The notes beneath the pieces are model-generated. The model was not told where the DNA came from and made no database searches. It saw nothing but the letters and a program-made list of their open reading frames with translations. A DNA stretch of 64,000 nucleotides from Cepaea nemoralis (lineage: Eukaryota > Mollusca > Gastropoda > Stylommatophora > Helicidae), in NCBI GenBank assembly GCA_014155875.1, contig JACEFZ010017841.1, positions 620,001 to 684,000 of the forward strand, written 5' to 3'. A program made the position numbers and the translations under genes. Of this stretch, positions 46,801 to 61,152 are shown piece after piece; the stretch's first letter is position 1, and the number at the start of each line of letters is the position of its first letter.

Positions 46801-49800
46801 TATGTCAGGTGTAAGGATGTGTGTCAAGTTTTATGTCAGGTTATATGCTAAGCTCAGCGGTGTATGACAGGTGTCAGGGTGTTTTGTCAGGGTGTTATGT
46901 CAGATGTCAGAAAGGTATGTCAGGTGTCAGGGTTGTATGTCAGGATGGATGTCAGGTTTTGTATGTCAGGATGTATGCTCAGGGTGTGTATGTCAGGTGT
47001 ATGTTCTAGGTATCAGGGTGTATGTCAGATAGTATGTCAGGTGTCAGGGTGTATGTCATGGAGGTATATGTCAGGTGTAGGGGTATGTTGGATGTATGTC
47101 AGGTGTCAGGGGTATGTCCGGAATGTATGTCAGGTTGTCAGGGTGTATGCAGGGTGTCTGCCATGGTGTCAGGATGTTATGATCATGGTGTATGGCAGGT
47201 GTCAGGATGTATGTATGGTGTATGCCAGGTTGTCAGGATGATGTCAGGGTTGCTGCCAGGTGGTCAAGATGTAGTTCAGGTGCTGCCAGGTGTGTCTAGG
47301 GATGTATGTCATGGTGTATGCTAGGTGTAAGGTGTATGTCATGGGTGTATCGCAGATGTCAGGATGTATGTCAGGGTGTTATGCCCAGGTGTCAGGATGA
47401 TGTCTGGGTGTATGCTATGGTGTCAGGATGTATGTCATGTGTACTGCGAGGTGTCGGATGTATGTCATGGTGCATGCAGGTGTCCAGGATGATGTCAGGA
47501 GTATGCTAGGGTGTCAGGATGTATGTCAGGGTGTATGATAGGTGTCAGAATGTATGTCAGGTGTCAGGGGGTATGTCAGGATGTATGTAAGGGTTATGTC
47601 AGGATGCATGTCAGGTGTCAGGGTGTATGTCAGTTGTCAGGGTGTATGTCAGGGTGTATGTCAGGATGCATGTCAGGGCATATGTCAGGGTGTATGTCAG
47701 GATGTATGTCAGGGTGTATGTCAGGTGTCCAGGGTGTATGTCAGGTGTCAGGGTGTATTGTCAGGTGTCAGGATGTATGTCAAGTGTCAGGATGTGTGTG
47801 AGGTGTCAAGATGTATGTCAGGTGTCAGGATGTATGTCAGGTGTCAGGATGTGTGTCAGGTGTCAGGATGTGTGTCAGGGTGTATGCTAAATGTCAGGAT
47901 GTATGTCAGGTGTCAGGATGTATGTCAGGGTGTATGTTAGGTGTCAGGATGTATGTTAGGTGTCAGGATGTGTGTCAAGGTTTATGTCAGGTTATATGCT
48001 AAGTCTCAGAGTGTCTGCCAGGTGTCAGGATGTATGTCAGGGTGTCTGCCAGGTGTCAGGATGTATGTCATGGTGTATGCCAGGTGTCAGGATGTATGTC
48101 AGGGTGTATGCTAGGTGTCAGGATGTATGTCATGGGTGTATGCGACGGTGTCAGGATGTATGTCATGGGTGTATGCCAGGTGTCAGGATGTATGTCAGAG
48201 AGTATGCTAGGTGTCAGGATGTATGTCAGGGTGTATGATAGGTGTCAGAATGTATGTCAGGTGTCAGGGGGTATGTCAGGATGTATGTCAGCGTTATGTC
48301 AGGATGTATGTCAGGTGTCATGGTGTATGTCAGGGTGTATGTCAGGATGCATGTCAGGGTTATGTCAGGGGTGTATGTCAGGATGCATGTCAAGGTGTAT
48401 GTCAGGATGTATGTCAGGTGTCAGGTGTATGTCAGGTGTCATTATGTATGTCAGGTGTCAGGATGTGTGTGAGGTGTCAAGATGTATGTCAGGTGTCAGG
48501 GTGTATGTCAGGTGTCAGGATGTGTGTCAGGTGTCAGGATAAATGTCAGGTGTCAGGATGTGTGTCAGGTGTCAGGATGTGTGTCAGGGTGTATGCTAGG
48601 TGTGAGGATGTATGTCAGGGTGGTATGCTAGGTGTCAGGATGTATGGTCAGGGTGTATGTCAGGTGTCAGGGTGTATGTCAGGTGTCAGGGTGTATGTCA
48701 GGTGTCAGGATGTGTGTCATGTGTCAGGATGTGTGTCAGGGTGTATGCTAGGTGTGAGGATGTTTGTCAGGGTGTATGCTAGGTGTGAGGATGTATGTCA
48801 GGGTGTATGCTAAGTGTCAGGATGTATGTCAGGGTGTATGTCAGGTGTCAGGGTGTATGTTAGGTGTCAGGATGTATGTCAGGTGTCAGGATGTGTGTCA
48901 AGGTTTATGTCAGGTTATATGCTAAGTCTCAGAGTGTATGACAGGTGTCAGGGTGTTTGTCAGGGTGTATGTCAGATGTCAGAATGTATGTCAGGTGTCA
49001 GGGTGTATGTCAGGATGTATGTCAGGGTGTATGTCAGGATGTATGTCAGGGTGTGTATGTCAGGTGTATGTCAGGTATCAGGGTGTATGTCAGGATGTAT
49101 GTCAGGTGTCAGGGTGTATGTCAGGAGGTATGTCAGGTGTCAGGGTGTATGTTGGATGTATGTCAGGTGTCAGGGTGTATGTCAGATGTATGTCAGGTGT
49201 CAGGGTGTATGTCAGGGTGTCTGCCAGGTGTCAGGATGTATGTCATGGTGTATGCCAGGTGTCAGGATGTATGTCAGGGTGTATGCCAGGTGTCAGGATG
49301 TATGTCAGGGTGTCTGCCAGGTGTCAGGATGTAGGTCAGGGTGTCTGCCAGGTGTCAGGATGTATGTCATGGTGTATGCTAGGTGTCAGGATGTATGTCA
49401 TGGTGTATGCCAGATGTCAGGATGTATGTCAGGGTGTATGCCAGGTGTCAGGATGTATGTCATGGTGTATGCTAGGTGTCAGGATGTATGTCATGGTGTA
49501 TGCGAGGTGTCAGGATGTATGTCATGGTGCATGCCAGGTGTCAGGATGTATGTCAGAGAGTATGCTAGGTGTCAGGATGTATGTCAGGGTGTATGATAGG
49601 TGTCAGAATGTATGTCAGGTGTCAGGGGGTATGTCAGGATGTATGTAAGGGTTATGTCAGGATGCATGTCAGGTGTCAGGGTGTATGTCAGTTGTCAGGG
49701 TGTATGTCAGGGTGTATGTCAGGATGCATGTCAGGGCATATGTCAGGGTGTATGTCAGGATGTATGTCAGGGTGTATGTCAGGTGTCAGGGTGTATGTCA

Positions 49801-52004
49801 GGTGTCAGGGTGTATGCCAGGTGTCAGGATGTATGTCAGTGTGTATGCCAGGTGTCATGATGCATGTCAGGGTGTATGCCAGGTGTCAGGATGTATGTCA
49901 GGGTGTATATCGGGTGTCATGATGTATGTCAGGGTGTATGCCAGGTGTCAGGATGCATGTCAGTGTGTATGCCAGGTGTCATGATGCATGTCAGGGTGTA
50001 TGCCAGGTGTCAGGGTGTATGTCAGGGTGTATGCTAGGTGTCATGATGTATGTCAGGGTGTATGCCAGGTGTCAGGATGCATGTCAGGGTGTATGCTAGT
50101 TGTCATGATGTATGTTAAGGTGTATGCCAGGTGTCAGGATGTATGTCAGTGTGTATGCCAGGTGTCATGATGCATGTCAGGGTGTATGCCAGCTGTCAGG
50201 ATGTATGTCAGGGTGTATTTCAGGTGTCATGATGTATGTTAAGGTGTATGCCAGGTGTCAGGATGTATGTCAGGGTGTATGCCAGGTGTCAGGATGTATG
50301 TCATGGTGTATGCCAGGTGTCAGGATGTATGTCATGGTGTATGCCAGGTGTCAGGATGTATGTCAGGGTGTCTGCCAGGTGTCAGGATGTATGTCAGGGT
50401 GTCTGCCAGGTGTCAGGATGTATGTCATGGTGTATGCCAGGTGTCAGGATGTATGTCAGGGTGTATGCTAGGTGTCAGGATGTATGTCATGGTTTATCCG
50501 AGGTGTCAGGATGTATGTCATGGTGTATGCCAGGTGTCAGGATGTATGTCAGAGAGTATGCTAGGTGTCAGGATGTATGTCAGGGTGTATGATAGGTGTC
50601 AGAATGTATGTCAGGTGTCAGGGGGTATGTCAGGATGTATGTCAGGGTTATGTCAGGATGTATGTCAGGTGTCATGGTGTATGTCAGGGTGTATGTCAGG
50701 ATGCATGTCAGGGTGTATGTCAGGGTGTATGTCAGGATGCATGTCAAGGTGTATGTCAGGATGTATGTCAGGTGTCAGGGTGTATGTCAGGTGTCATGAT
50801 GTATGTCAGGTGTCAGGATGTGTGTGAGGTGTCAAGATGTATGTCAGGTGTCAGGGTGTATGTCAGGTGTCAGGATGTGTGTCAGGTGTCAGGATAAATG
50901 TCAGGTGTCAGGATGTGTGTCAGGTGTCAGGATGTGTGTCAGGGTGTATGCTAGGTGTGAGGATGTATGTCAGGGTGTATGCTAGGTGTCAGGATGTATG
51001 TCAGGGTGTATGTCAGGTGTCAGGGTGTATGTCAGGTGTCAGGGTGTATGTCAGGTGTCAGGATGTGTGTCAGGTGTCAGGATGTGTGTCAGGGTGTATG
51101 CTAGGTGTGAGGATGTTTGTCAGGGTGTATGCTAGGTGTGAGGATGTATGTCAGGGTGTATGCTAAGTGTCAGGATGTATGTCAGGGTGTATGTCAGGTG
51201 TCAGGGTGTATGTTAGGTGTCAGGATGTATGTCAGGTGTCAGGATGTGTGTCAAGGTTTATGTCAGGTTATATGCTAAGTCTCAGAGTGTATGACAGGTG
51301 TCAGGGTGTTTGTCAGGGTGTATGTCAGATGTCAGAATGTATGTCAGGTGTCAGGGTGTATGTCAGGATGTATGTCAGGGTGTATGTCAGGATGTATGTC
51401 AGGGTGTGTATGTCAGGTGTATGTCAGGTATCAGGGTGTATGTCAGGATGTATGTCAGGTGTCAGGGTGTATGTCGGATGTATGTCAGGTGTCAGGGTGT
51501 ATGTCAGGGTGTCTGCCAGGTGTCAGGATGTATGTCATGGTGTATGCCAGGTGTCAGGATGTATGTCATGGTGTATGCCAGGTGTCAGGATGTATGTCAG
51601 GGTGTCTGCCAGGTGTCAAGATGTAGGTCAGGGTGTCTGCCAGGTGTCAGGATGTATGTCAGGGTGTATGCCAGGTGTCAGGATGTATGTCAGGGTGTAT
51701 GCTAGGTGTCAGGATGTATGTCAGGGTGTATGCCAGGTGTCAGGATGTATGTCAGGGTGTATGCTAGGTGTCAGGATGTATGTCAGGGTGTATGCTAGGT
51801 GTCAGGATGTATGTCAGGGTGTATGCTAGGTGTCAGGGTGTATGTAAGGGTTATGCTAGGTGTCAGGATGTATGTCAGGGTGTATGCTAGGTGTCAGGGT
51901 GTATGTAAGGGTTATGCTAGGTTCTAGGATGTATGTCAGAGTTATGCTAGGTGTCAGCATGTACGCTAGGTGTAAAGATGGTTGCTAGGTGTCATAATGT
52001 ATGT

Positions 52005-55000
52005 CAGAGTGTATGATAGGTGTCAGGGTGTATGTAAGTGTTATGCTAGGTGTCAGGGTGTATGTCAGGGTGTATGCTAGGTGTCATGATGTATGTCAGG
52101 GTGTATGCTAGGTGTCAGAATGTATGTCAGGGTTATGCTAAGTGTCAAGATGTATGTCAGGATTATGCTAGGTGTCAGGGGTATGCTAGGTGTAAGGATG
52201 TTCGCTAGGTGTCAGCATGTATGTCAGGGTGTATGCCAGGTGTCAGGATGTATGTCAGTGTGTATGCCAGGTGTCATGATGCATGTCAGGGTGTATGCCA
52301 GGTGTCAGGGTGTATGTCAGTGTGTATGCCAGGTGTCAGGATGCATGTCAGGGTGTATGCTAGTTGTCATGATGTATGTTAAGGTGTATGCCAGGTGTCA
52401 GGATGTATGTCAGTGTGTATGCCAGGTGTCATGATGCATGTCAGGGTGTATGCCAGGTGTCAGGATGTATGTCAGGGTGTATATCAGGTGTCATGATGTA
52501 TGTCAGGGTGTATGCCAGGTGTCATGATGCATGTCAGGGTGTATGCTAGGTGTCATGATGTATGTCAGGGTGTATATCAGGTGTCATGATGTATGTCAGG
52601 GTGTATGCTAGGTGTCAGGATGTATGTCAGTGTGTATGCCAGGTGTCATGATGTATGTCAGGGTGTATGCCAGGTGTCAGGATGTATGTCAGTGTGTATG
52701 CCAGGTGTCATGATGCATGTCAGGGTGTATGCCAGGTGTCAGGATGTATGTCAGGGTGTATATCGGGTGTCATGATGTATGTCAGGGTGTATGCCAGGTG
52801 TCAGGATGCATGTCAGTGTGTATGCCAGGTGTCATGATGCATGTCAGCGTGTATGCCAGGTGTCAGGGTGTATGTCAGGGTGTATGCTAGGTGTCATGAT
52901 GTATGTCAGGGTGTATGCCAGGTGTCAAGATGCATGTCAGGGTGTATGCTAGTTGTCATGATGTATGTTAAGGTGTATGCCAGGTGTCAGGATGTATGTC
53001 AGTGTGTATGCCAGGTGTCATGATGCATGTCAGGGTGTATGCCAGGTGTCAGGATGTATGTCAGGGTGTATTTCAGGTGTCATGATGTATGTTAAGGTGT
53101 ATGCCAGGTGTCAGGATGTATGTCAGGGTGTATGCCAGGTGTCAGGATGTATGTCATGGTGTATGCCAGGTGTCAGGATGTATGTCATGGTGTATGCCAG
53201 GTGTCAGGATGTATGTCAGGGTGTCTGCCAGGTGTCAGGATGTATGTCAGGGTGTCTGCCAGGTGTCAGGATGTATGTCATGGTGTATGCCAGGTGTCAG
53301 GATGTATGTCAGGGTGTATGCTAGGTGTCAGGATGTATGTCATGGTGTATGCGAGGTGTCAGGATGTATGTCATGGTGTATGCCAGGTGTCAGGATGTAT
53401 GTCAGAGAGTATGCTAGGTGTCAGGATGTATGTCAGGGTGTATGATAGGTGTCAGAATGTATGTCAGGTGTCAGGGGGTATGTCAGGATGTATGTCAGGG
53501 TTATGTCAGGATGTATGTCAGGTGTCATGGTGTATGTCAGGGTGTATGTCAGGATGCATGTCAGGGTGTATGTCAGGGTGTATGTCAGGATGCATGTCAA
53601 GGTGTATGTCAGGATGTATGTCAGGTGTCAGGGTGTATGTCAGGTGTCATGATGTATGTCAGGTGTCAGGATGTGTGTGAGGTGTCAAGATGTATGTCAG
53701 GTGTCAGGGTGTATGTCAGGTGTCAGGATGTGTGTCAGGTGTCAGGATAAATGTCAGGTGTCAGGATGTGTGTCAGGTGTCAGGATGTGTGTCAGGGTGT
53801 ATGCTAGGTGTGAGGATGTATGTCAGGGTGTATGCTAGGTGTCAGGATGTATGTCAGGGTGTATGTCAGGTGTCAGGGTGTATGTCAGGTGTCAGGATGT
53901 GTGTCAGGTGTCAGGATGTGTGTCAGGGTGTATGCTAGGTGTGAGGATGTTTGTCAGGGTGTATGCTAGGTGTGAGGATGTATGTCAGGGTGTATGCTAA
54001 GTGTCAGGATGTATGTCAGGGTGTATGTCAGGTGTCAGGGTGTATGTTAGGTGTCAGGATGTATGTCAGGTGTCAGGATGTGTGTCAAGGTTTATGTCAG
54101 GTTATATGCTAAGTCTCAGAGTGTATGACAGGTGTCAGGGTGTTTGTCAGGGTGTATGTCAGATGTCAGAATGTATGTCAGGTGTCAGGGTGTATGTCAG
54201 GATGTATGTCAGGGTGTATGTCAGGATGTATGTCAGGGTGTGTATGTCAGGTGTATGTCAGGTATCAGGGTGTATGTCAGGATGTATGTCAGGTGTCAGG
54301 GTGTATGTCAGGAGGTATGTCAGGTGTCAGGGTGTATGTTGGATGTATGTCAGGTGTCAGGGTGTATGTCGGATGTATGTCAGGTGTCAGGGTGTATGTC
54401 AGGGTGTCTGCCAGGTGTCAGGATGTATGTCATGGTGTATGCCAGGTGTCAGGATGTATGTCATGGTGTATGCCAGGTGTCAGGATGTATGTCAGGGTGT
54501 CTGCCAGGTGTCAAGATGTAGGTCAGGGTGTCTGCCAGGTGTCAGGATGTATGTCATGGTGTATGCTAGGTGTCAGGATGTATGTCATGGTGTATGCCAG
54601 ATGTCAGGATGTATGTCAGGGTGTATGCCAGGTGTCAGGATGTATGTCATGGTGTATGCTAGGTGTCAGGATGTATGTCATGGTGTATGCGAGGTGTCAG
54701 GATGTATGTCATGGTGCATGCCAGGTGTCAGGATGTATGTCAGAGAGTATGCTAGGTGTCAGGATGTATGTCAGGGTGTATGATAGGTGTCAGAATGTAT
54801 GTCAGGTGTCAGGGGGTATGTCAGGATGTATGTAAGGGTTATGTCAGGATGCATGTCAGGTGTCAGGGTGTATGTCAGTTGTCAGGGTGTATGTCAGGGT
54901 GTATGTCAGGATGCATGTCAGGGCATATGTCAGGGTGTATGTCAGGATGTATGTCAGGGTGTATGTCAGGTGTCAGGGTGTATGTCAGGTGTCAGGGTGT

Positions 55001-56638
55001 ATGTCAGGTGTCAGGATGTATGTCAAGTGTCAGGATGTGTGTGAGGTGTCAAGATGTATGTCAGGTGTCAGGATGTATGTCAGGTGTCAGGATGTGTGTC
55101 AGGTGTCAGGATGTGTGTCAGGGTGTATGCTAGGTGTCAGGATGTATGTCAGGTGTCAGGATGTATGTCAGGGTGTATGTTAGGTGTCAGGATGTATGTT
55201 AGGTGTCAGGATGTGTGTCAAGGTTTATGTCAGGTTATATGCTAAGTCTCAGAGTGTATGACAGGTGTCAGGGTGTATGTCAGGGTGTATGTCAGGGTGT
55301 ATGTCAGATGTCAGAATGTATGTCAGGTGTCAGGGTGTATGTATGGGTGTATGTCAGGATGTATGTCAGGATGTATGTCAGGGTGTGTATGTCAGGTGTA
55401 TATCAGGTGTCAGGGTGTATGTCAGGATGTATGTCAGGTGTCAGGGTGTATGTCAGGAGGTATGTCAGGATGTATGTCAGGTGTCAGGGTGTATGTTAGG
55501 GTGTATGTTGGATGTATGTCAGGTGTCAGGGTGTATGTCAGGGTGTATGTCAGATGTATGTCAGGTGTCAGGGTGTATGTCAGGTGTCAGGGTGTATGTC
55601 AGGGTGTATGTTGAATGTATGTCAGGTGTCAGGGTGTATGTCAGGGTGTATGTCGGATGTATGTCAGGTGTCAGGGTGTATGTCAGGGTGTATGTTGAAT
55701 GTATGTCAGGTGTCAGGGTGTATGTCAGGGTGTATGTCGGATGTATGTCAGGGTGTAGGTCAGGTGTCAGGGTGTATGTCAGGGTGTATGCTAGGTGTCA
55801 GGATGTATGTCAGGATATATGTCAGGTGTCAGGGTGTAGGTCAGGTGTCAGGGTGTATGTCAGGGTGTATGCTAGGTGTCAGGATGTATGTCAGGATATA
55901 TGTCAGGTGTCAGGGTGTATGTCAGGATTATGCTAGGTATCAGGATGTATGTCAGGGTGTATGCTAGGTGTCAGGATGTATGTCAGGTGTCAGTATGTAT
56001 GTCAGAATGTATGCTAGGTGTCCGGATGTATGCTAGGTGTCAGAATGTATGTCAGGGTGTATGCTAGGTGTCAGGATGTATGTCAGGGTGTATGCTAGGT
56101 GTCAGGATATATGTCAGGGTGTATGCTAGGTGTCAGGATGTATGTCAGGGTGTATGCTAGGTGTCAGGATATATGTCAGGGTGTATGCTAGGGTCGGGAT
56201 GTATGTCAGGGTGTATGCTATGTGTCATGATGTATATCAGGATGTATATCAGGATGTTCACCAGGTTTCAGGATGTATGTCAGGGTGTGTGCTAAGTGTC
56301 ATGATGTATGTCAGGATGTTCGCCAGGTGTCAGGATGTATGTCAGGGTGTCTGCTAGGTGTCAGGGTGTATGTCAGGATGTTTGCCAGGTGTCAAGATGT
56401 ATGTCAGGATGTATGCTAGGTGTCAGGATGTATGCTATGTGTCATGATGTATGTCAGGGTTTATGCTAGGTGTCAGGGTTACGCTAAGTGTCAGAGTTAT
56501 GCTAGGTGTCAGGGTTATGCTAGGTGTCAGGATGTATGTCAGGGTTATGCTAGGTTCCAGGATGTATGTCAGAGTTATGCTAGGTGTCAGGATGTACGCT
56601 TGTTGTAAAGATGTTTGCTAGGTGTCATAATGTATGTC
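52005..56638. repeat. higher-order repeat, copy 1 (about 4.6 kb)
   Basis: Starts at the landmark gtatgataggtgtcagggtg followed by tatgtaagtgttatgct. Successive landmarks recur in copy 2 at offsets between 4,513 and 4,633 bp (for example 53089/57674, 54756/59365, 56420/60933). Confidence 0.82.
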
Positions 56639-59600
56639 AGGGTGTATGATAGGTGTCAGGGTGGTATGTAAGTGGTTATGCTAGGTGTCAGGGTGTATGT
56701 CAGGGTGTATGCTAGGTGTCATGATGTATGTCAGGGTGTATGCTAGGTGTCATGATGTATGTCAGGGTGTATGCTAGGTGTCAGGATGTATGTCAGGTAT
56801 CAGTATGTATGTCAGAATGTATGCTAGGTGTCCGGATGTATGCTAGGTGTCAGAATGTATGTCAGGGTGTATGCCAGGTGTCAGGGTGTATGTCAGTGTG
56901 TATGCCAGGTGTCAGGATGCATGTCAGGGTGTATGCTAGTTGTCATGATGTATGTTAAGGGTGTATGCCAGGGTGTCAGGATGTATGTCAGTGTGTATGC
57001 CAGGTGTCATGATGCATGTCAGGGTGTATGCCAGGTGTCAGGATGTATGTCAGGTGTATATCAGGTGTCCATGATGTATGTCAGGGTGTATGCCAGGTGT
57101 CATGATGCATGTCAGGGTGTATGCTAGGTGTCATGATGTATGTCAGGGTGTATATCAGGTGTCATGATGTATGTCAGGGGTGTATGCTAGGTGTCAGGAT
57201 GTAATGTCAGTGTTTCTGCCAGGTGTCATGATGTATGTCAGGGTGTATGCCAGGTGTCAGGATGTATGTCAGTGTGTATGCCAGGTGTCATGATGGCATG
57301 TCAGGGTGTATGCCAGGGTTGTCAGGATGTATGTCAGGGTGTATATCGGGTGTCATGATGTATGTCAGGGTGTATGCCAGGGTCAGGATGCATGTCCAGT
57401 GTGTTATGCCAGGTGTCATGATGCATGTCAGCGTGTATTGCCAGGTGTCAGGGTGTATGTCAGGGTGTATGCTAGGTGTCATGATGTATGTCAGGGTGTA
57501 TGCCAGGTGTCAGGATGCATGTCAGGGTGTATGCTAGTTGTCATGATGTATGTTAAGGTGTATGCCAGGTGTCAGGATGTATGTCATTGTGTATGCCAGG
57601 TGTCATGATGCATGTCAGGGTGTATGCCAGGTGTCAGGATGTATGTCAGGGTGTATTTCAGGTGTCATGATGTATGTTAAGGTGTATGCCAGGTGTCAGG
57701 ATGTATGTCAGGGTGTATGCCAGGTGTCAGGATGTATGTCAGGGTGTATGCCAGGTGTCAGGATGTATGTCATGGTGTATGCCAGGTGTCAGGATGTATG
57801 TCAGGGTGTCTGCCAGGTGTCAGGATGTATGTCAGGGTGTCTGCCAGGTGTCAGGATGTATGTCATGGTGTATGCCAGGTGTCAGGATGTATGTCAGGGT
57901 GTATGCTAGGTGTCAGGATGTATGTCATGGTGTATGCGAGGTGTCAGGATGTATGTCATGGTGTATGCCAGGTGTCAGGATGTATGTCAGAGAGTATTGC
58001 TAGGTGTCAGGATGTATGTCAGGGTGTATGATAGGTGTCAGAATGTATGTCAGGTGTCAGGGGGTATGTCAGGATGTATGTCAGGGTTATGTCAGGATGT
58101 ATGTCAGGTGTCCATGGTGTATATGTCAGGGTGTATGTCAGGATGCATGTCAGGGTGTATGTCAGGGTGTATGTCAGGATGCATGTCAAGGTGTATGTCA
58201 GGTTGTCAGGGTGTATGTCAGGTGGTCATGATGTATGTCAGGTGTCAGGATGTGTGTGAGGTGTCAAGATGTATGTCAGGTGTCAGGGTGTATGTCAGGT
58301 GTCAGGATGTGTGTCAGGTGTCAGGATAAATGTCAGGTGTCAGGATGTGTGTCAGGTGTCAGGATGTGTGTGCAGGGTGTATGCTAGGTGTGAGGATGTA
58401 TGTCAGGGGTGTATGCTAGGTGTCAGGATGTATGTCAGGGTGTATGTCAGGTGTCAGGGTGTATGTCAGGTGTCAGGGTGTATGTCAGGTGTCAGGATGT
58501 GTGTCAGTGTCAGGATGTGTGTCAGGGTGTATGCTAGGTGTGAGGATGTTTGTCAGGGTGTATGCTAGGTGTGAGGATGTATGTCAGGGTGTATGCTAAG
58601 TGTCAGGATGTATGTCAGGGTGTATGTCAGGTGTCAGGGTGTATGTTAGGTGTCAGGATGTATGTCAGGTGTCAGGATGTGTGTCAAAGGTTTATGTCAG
58701 GTTATATGCTAATGTCTCAGAGTGTATGACAGGGTGTCAGGGTGTTTGTCAGGGTGTATGTCAGATGTCAGAATGTATGTCAGGTGTCAGGGTGTATGTC
58801 AGGATGTATGTCAGGGTTGTATGTCAGGATTGTATGTCAGGGTGTGTATGTCAGGTGTATGTCAGGGTATCAGGGTGTATGTCAGGATGTATGTCAGGTG
58901 TCAGGGTGTATGTCAGGAGGTATGTCAGGTGTCAGGGTGTATGTTGGATGTATGTCAGGTGTCAGGGTGTATGTCGGATGTATGTCACAGTGTCAGGGTG
59001 TATGTCAGGGTGTCTGCCAGTGTCAGGATGTATGTCATGGTGTATGCCAGGTGTCAGGATTGGTATGTCATGGTGTATGCCAGGTGTCAGGATGTATGTC
59101 AGGGTGTCTGCCAGGTGTCAAGATGTAGGTCAGGGTGATCTGCCAGGTGTCAGGATGTATGTCATGGTGTATGCTAGGTGTCAGGATGTATGTCATGGTG
59201 TATGCCAGATGTCAGGATGTATGTCAGGGTGTATGCCAGGTGCAGGATGTATGTCATGGTGTATGCTAGGTGTCAGGATTGTTATGTCATGGTGTATGCG
59301 AGGTGTCAGGATGTATGTCATGGTGCATGCCAGGTGTCAGGATGTATGTCAGAGAGTATGCTAGGTGTCAGGATGTATGTCAGGGTGTATGATAGGTGTC
59401 AGAATGTATGTCAGGTGTCAGGGGGTATGTCAGGATGTATGTAAGGGGTTAGGTCAGGGATGCATGTCAGGTGTCAGGGTGTATGTCAGTTGTCAGGGTG
59501 TATGTCAGGGTGTATGTCAGGATGCATGTCAGGCATATGTCAGGGGTATGTCAGGTGTATGTCAGGGGTGTATGTCAGGTGTCAGGGTGTATGTCAGGTG

Positions 59601-61152
59601 TAGGGTGTATGTCAGGTGTCAGGATGTATGTCAAGTGTCAGGGTGTGTGAGGTGTCAAGATGTATGTCAGGTGTCAGGATGTATGTCAGGTGTCAGGATG
59701 TGTGTCAGGGTGTCAGGATTGTGTCAGGGTGTATGCTAGGTGTCAGGATGTATGTCAGGTGTCAGGGATGTATGTCAGGGTGTATTTAGGGTGTCAGGAT
59801 GTATGTTAGGTGTCAGGATGTGTGTCAAGGTTTATGTCAGGTTATATGCTAAGTCTCAGAGTGTATGACAGGTTTCAGGTGTAGTCAGGGTGTATGTCAG
59901 GGTGTATGTCAGATGTCAGAATGTATTCAGGTGTCAGGGTGTATGTAGGGTGTATGTACAGATGTATGTCAGGGTGTGTATGTCAGGTGTATCATCATGG
60001 TGTCAGGTGTATGTATGTTAGGATGTATGTCAGGGGGTCAGAGTGTATGTCAGGGTGTATGTCAGATGTATGTCAGGTGTCAGGGTGTATGTCAGGTGTC
60101 AGGGTGTATGTCAGGGTGTATGTTGATGTATGTCAGGTGTCAGGGTGTATGTTCAGGGTGTATGTCGGATGTATGTCAGGTGTCAGGGTGTATGTCAGGG
60201 TGTATGTTGAATGTATGTCAGGTGTCAGGGTGTATGTCAGGGTGTATGTCGGATGTATGTCAGGGTGTAGGTCAGGTGTCAGGGTGTATGTCAGGGTGTA
60301 TGCTAGGTGTCAGGATGTATGTCAGGATATATGTCAGGTGTCAGGGTGTAGGTCAGGTGTCAGGGTGTATGTCAGGGTGTATGCTAGGTGTCAGGATGTA
60401 TGTCAGGATATATGTCAGGTGTCAGGGTGTATGTCAGGATTATGCTAGGTATCAGGATGTATGTCAGGGTGTATGCTAGGTGTCAGGATGTATGTCAGGT
60501 GTCAGTATGTATGTCAGAATGTATGCTAGGTGTCCGGATGTATGCTAGGTGTCAGAATGTATGTCAGGGTGTATGCTAGGTGTCAGGATGTATGTCAGGG
60601 TGTATGCTAGGTGTCAGGATGTATGTCAGGGTGTATGCTAGGTGTCAGGATGTATGTCAGGGTGTATGCTAGGTGTCAGGATATATGTCAGGGTTGTATG
60701 CTAGGGTCGGGATGTATGTCAGGGTGTATGCTATGTGTCATGATGTATATCAGGATGTATATCAGGATGTTCACCAGGTTTCAGGATGTATGTCAGGGTG
60801 TGTGCTAAGTGTCATGATGTATGTCAGGATGTTCGCCAGGTGTCAGGATGTATGTCAGGGTGTCTGCTAGGTGTCAGGGTGTATGTCAGGATGTTTGCCA
60901 GGTGTCAAGATGTATGTCAGGATGTATGCTAGGTGTCAGGATGTATGCTATGTGTCATGATGTATGTCAGGGTTTATGCTAGGTGTCAGGGTTACGCTAA
61001 GTGTCAGAGTTATGCTAGGTGTCAGGGTTATGCTAGGTGTCAGGATGTATGTCAGGGTTATGCTAGGTTCCAGGATGTATGTCAGAGTTATGCTAGGTGT
61101 CAGGATGTACGCTTGGTGTAAAGATGTTTGCTAGGTGTCATAATGTATGTCA
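56639..61152. repeat. higher-order repeat, copy 2 (about 4.5 kb), indel-rich
   Basis: Collinear with copy 1. From about 56660 to 60170 it carries many one-base insertions and deletions (gtggtatg, ggttgtatg, caggtggtcatg) absent from copy 1. Its last kilobase is clean again. A third occurrence of the start landmark is at 61152. Confidence 0.8.
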
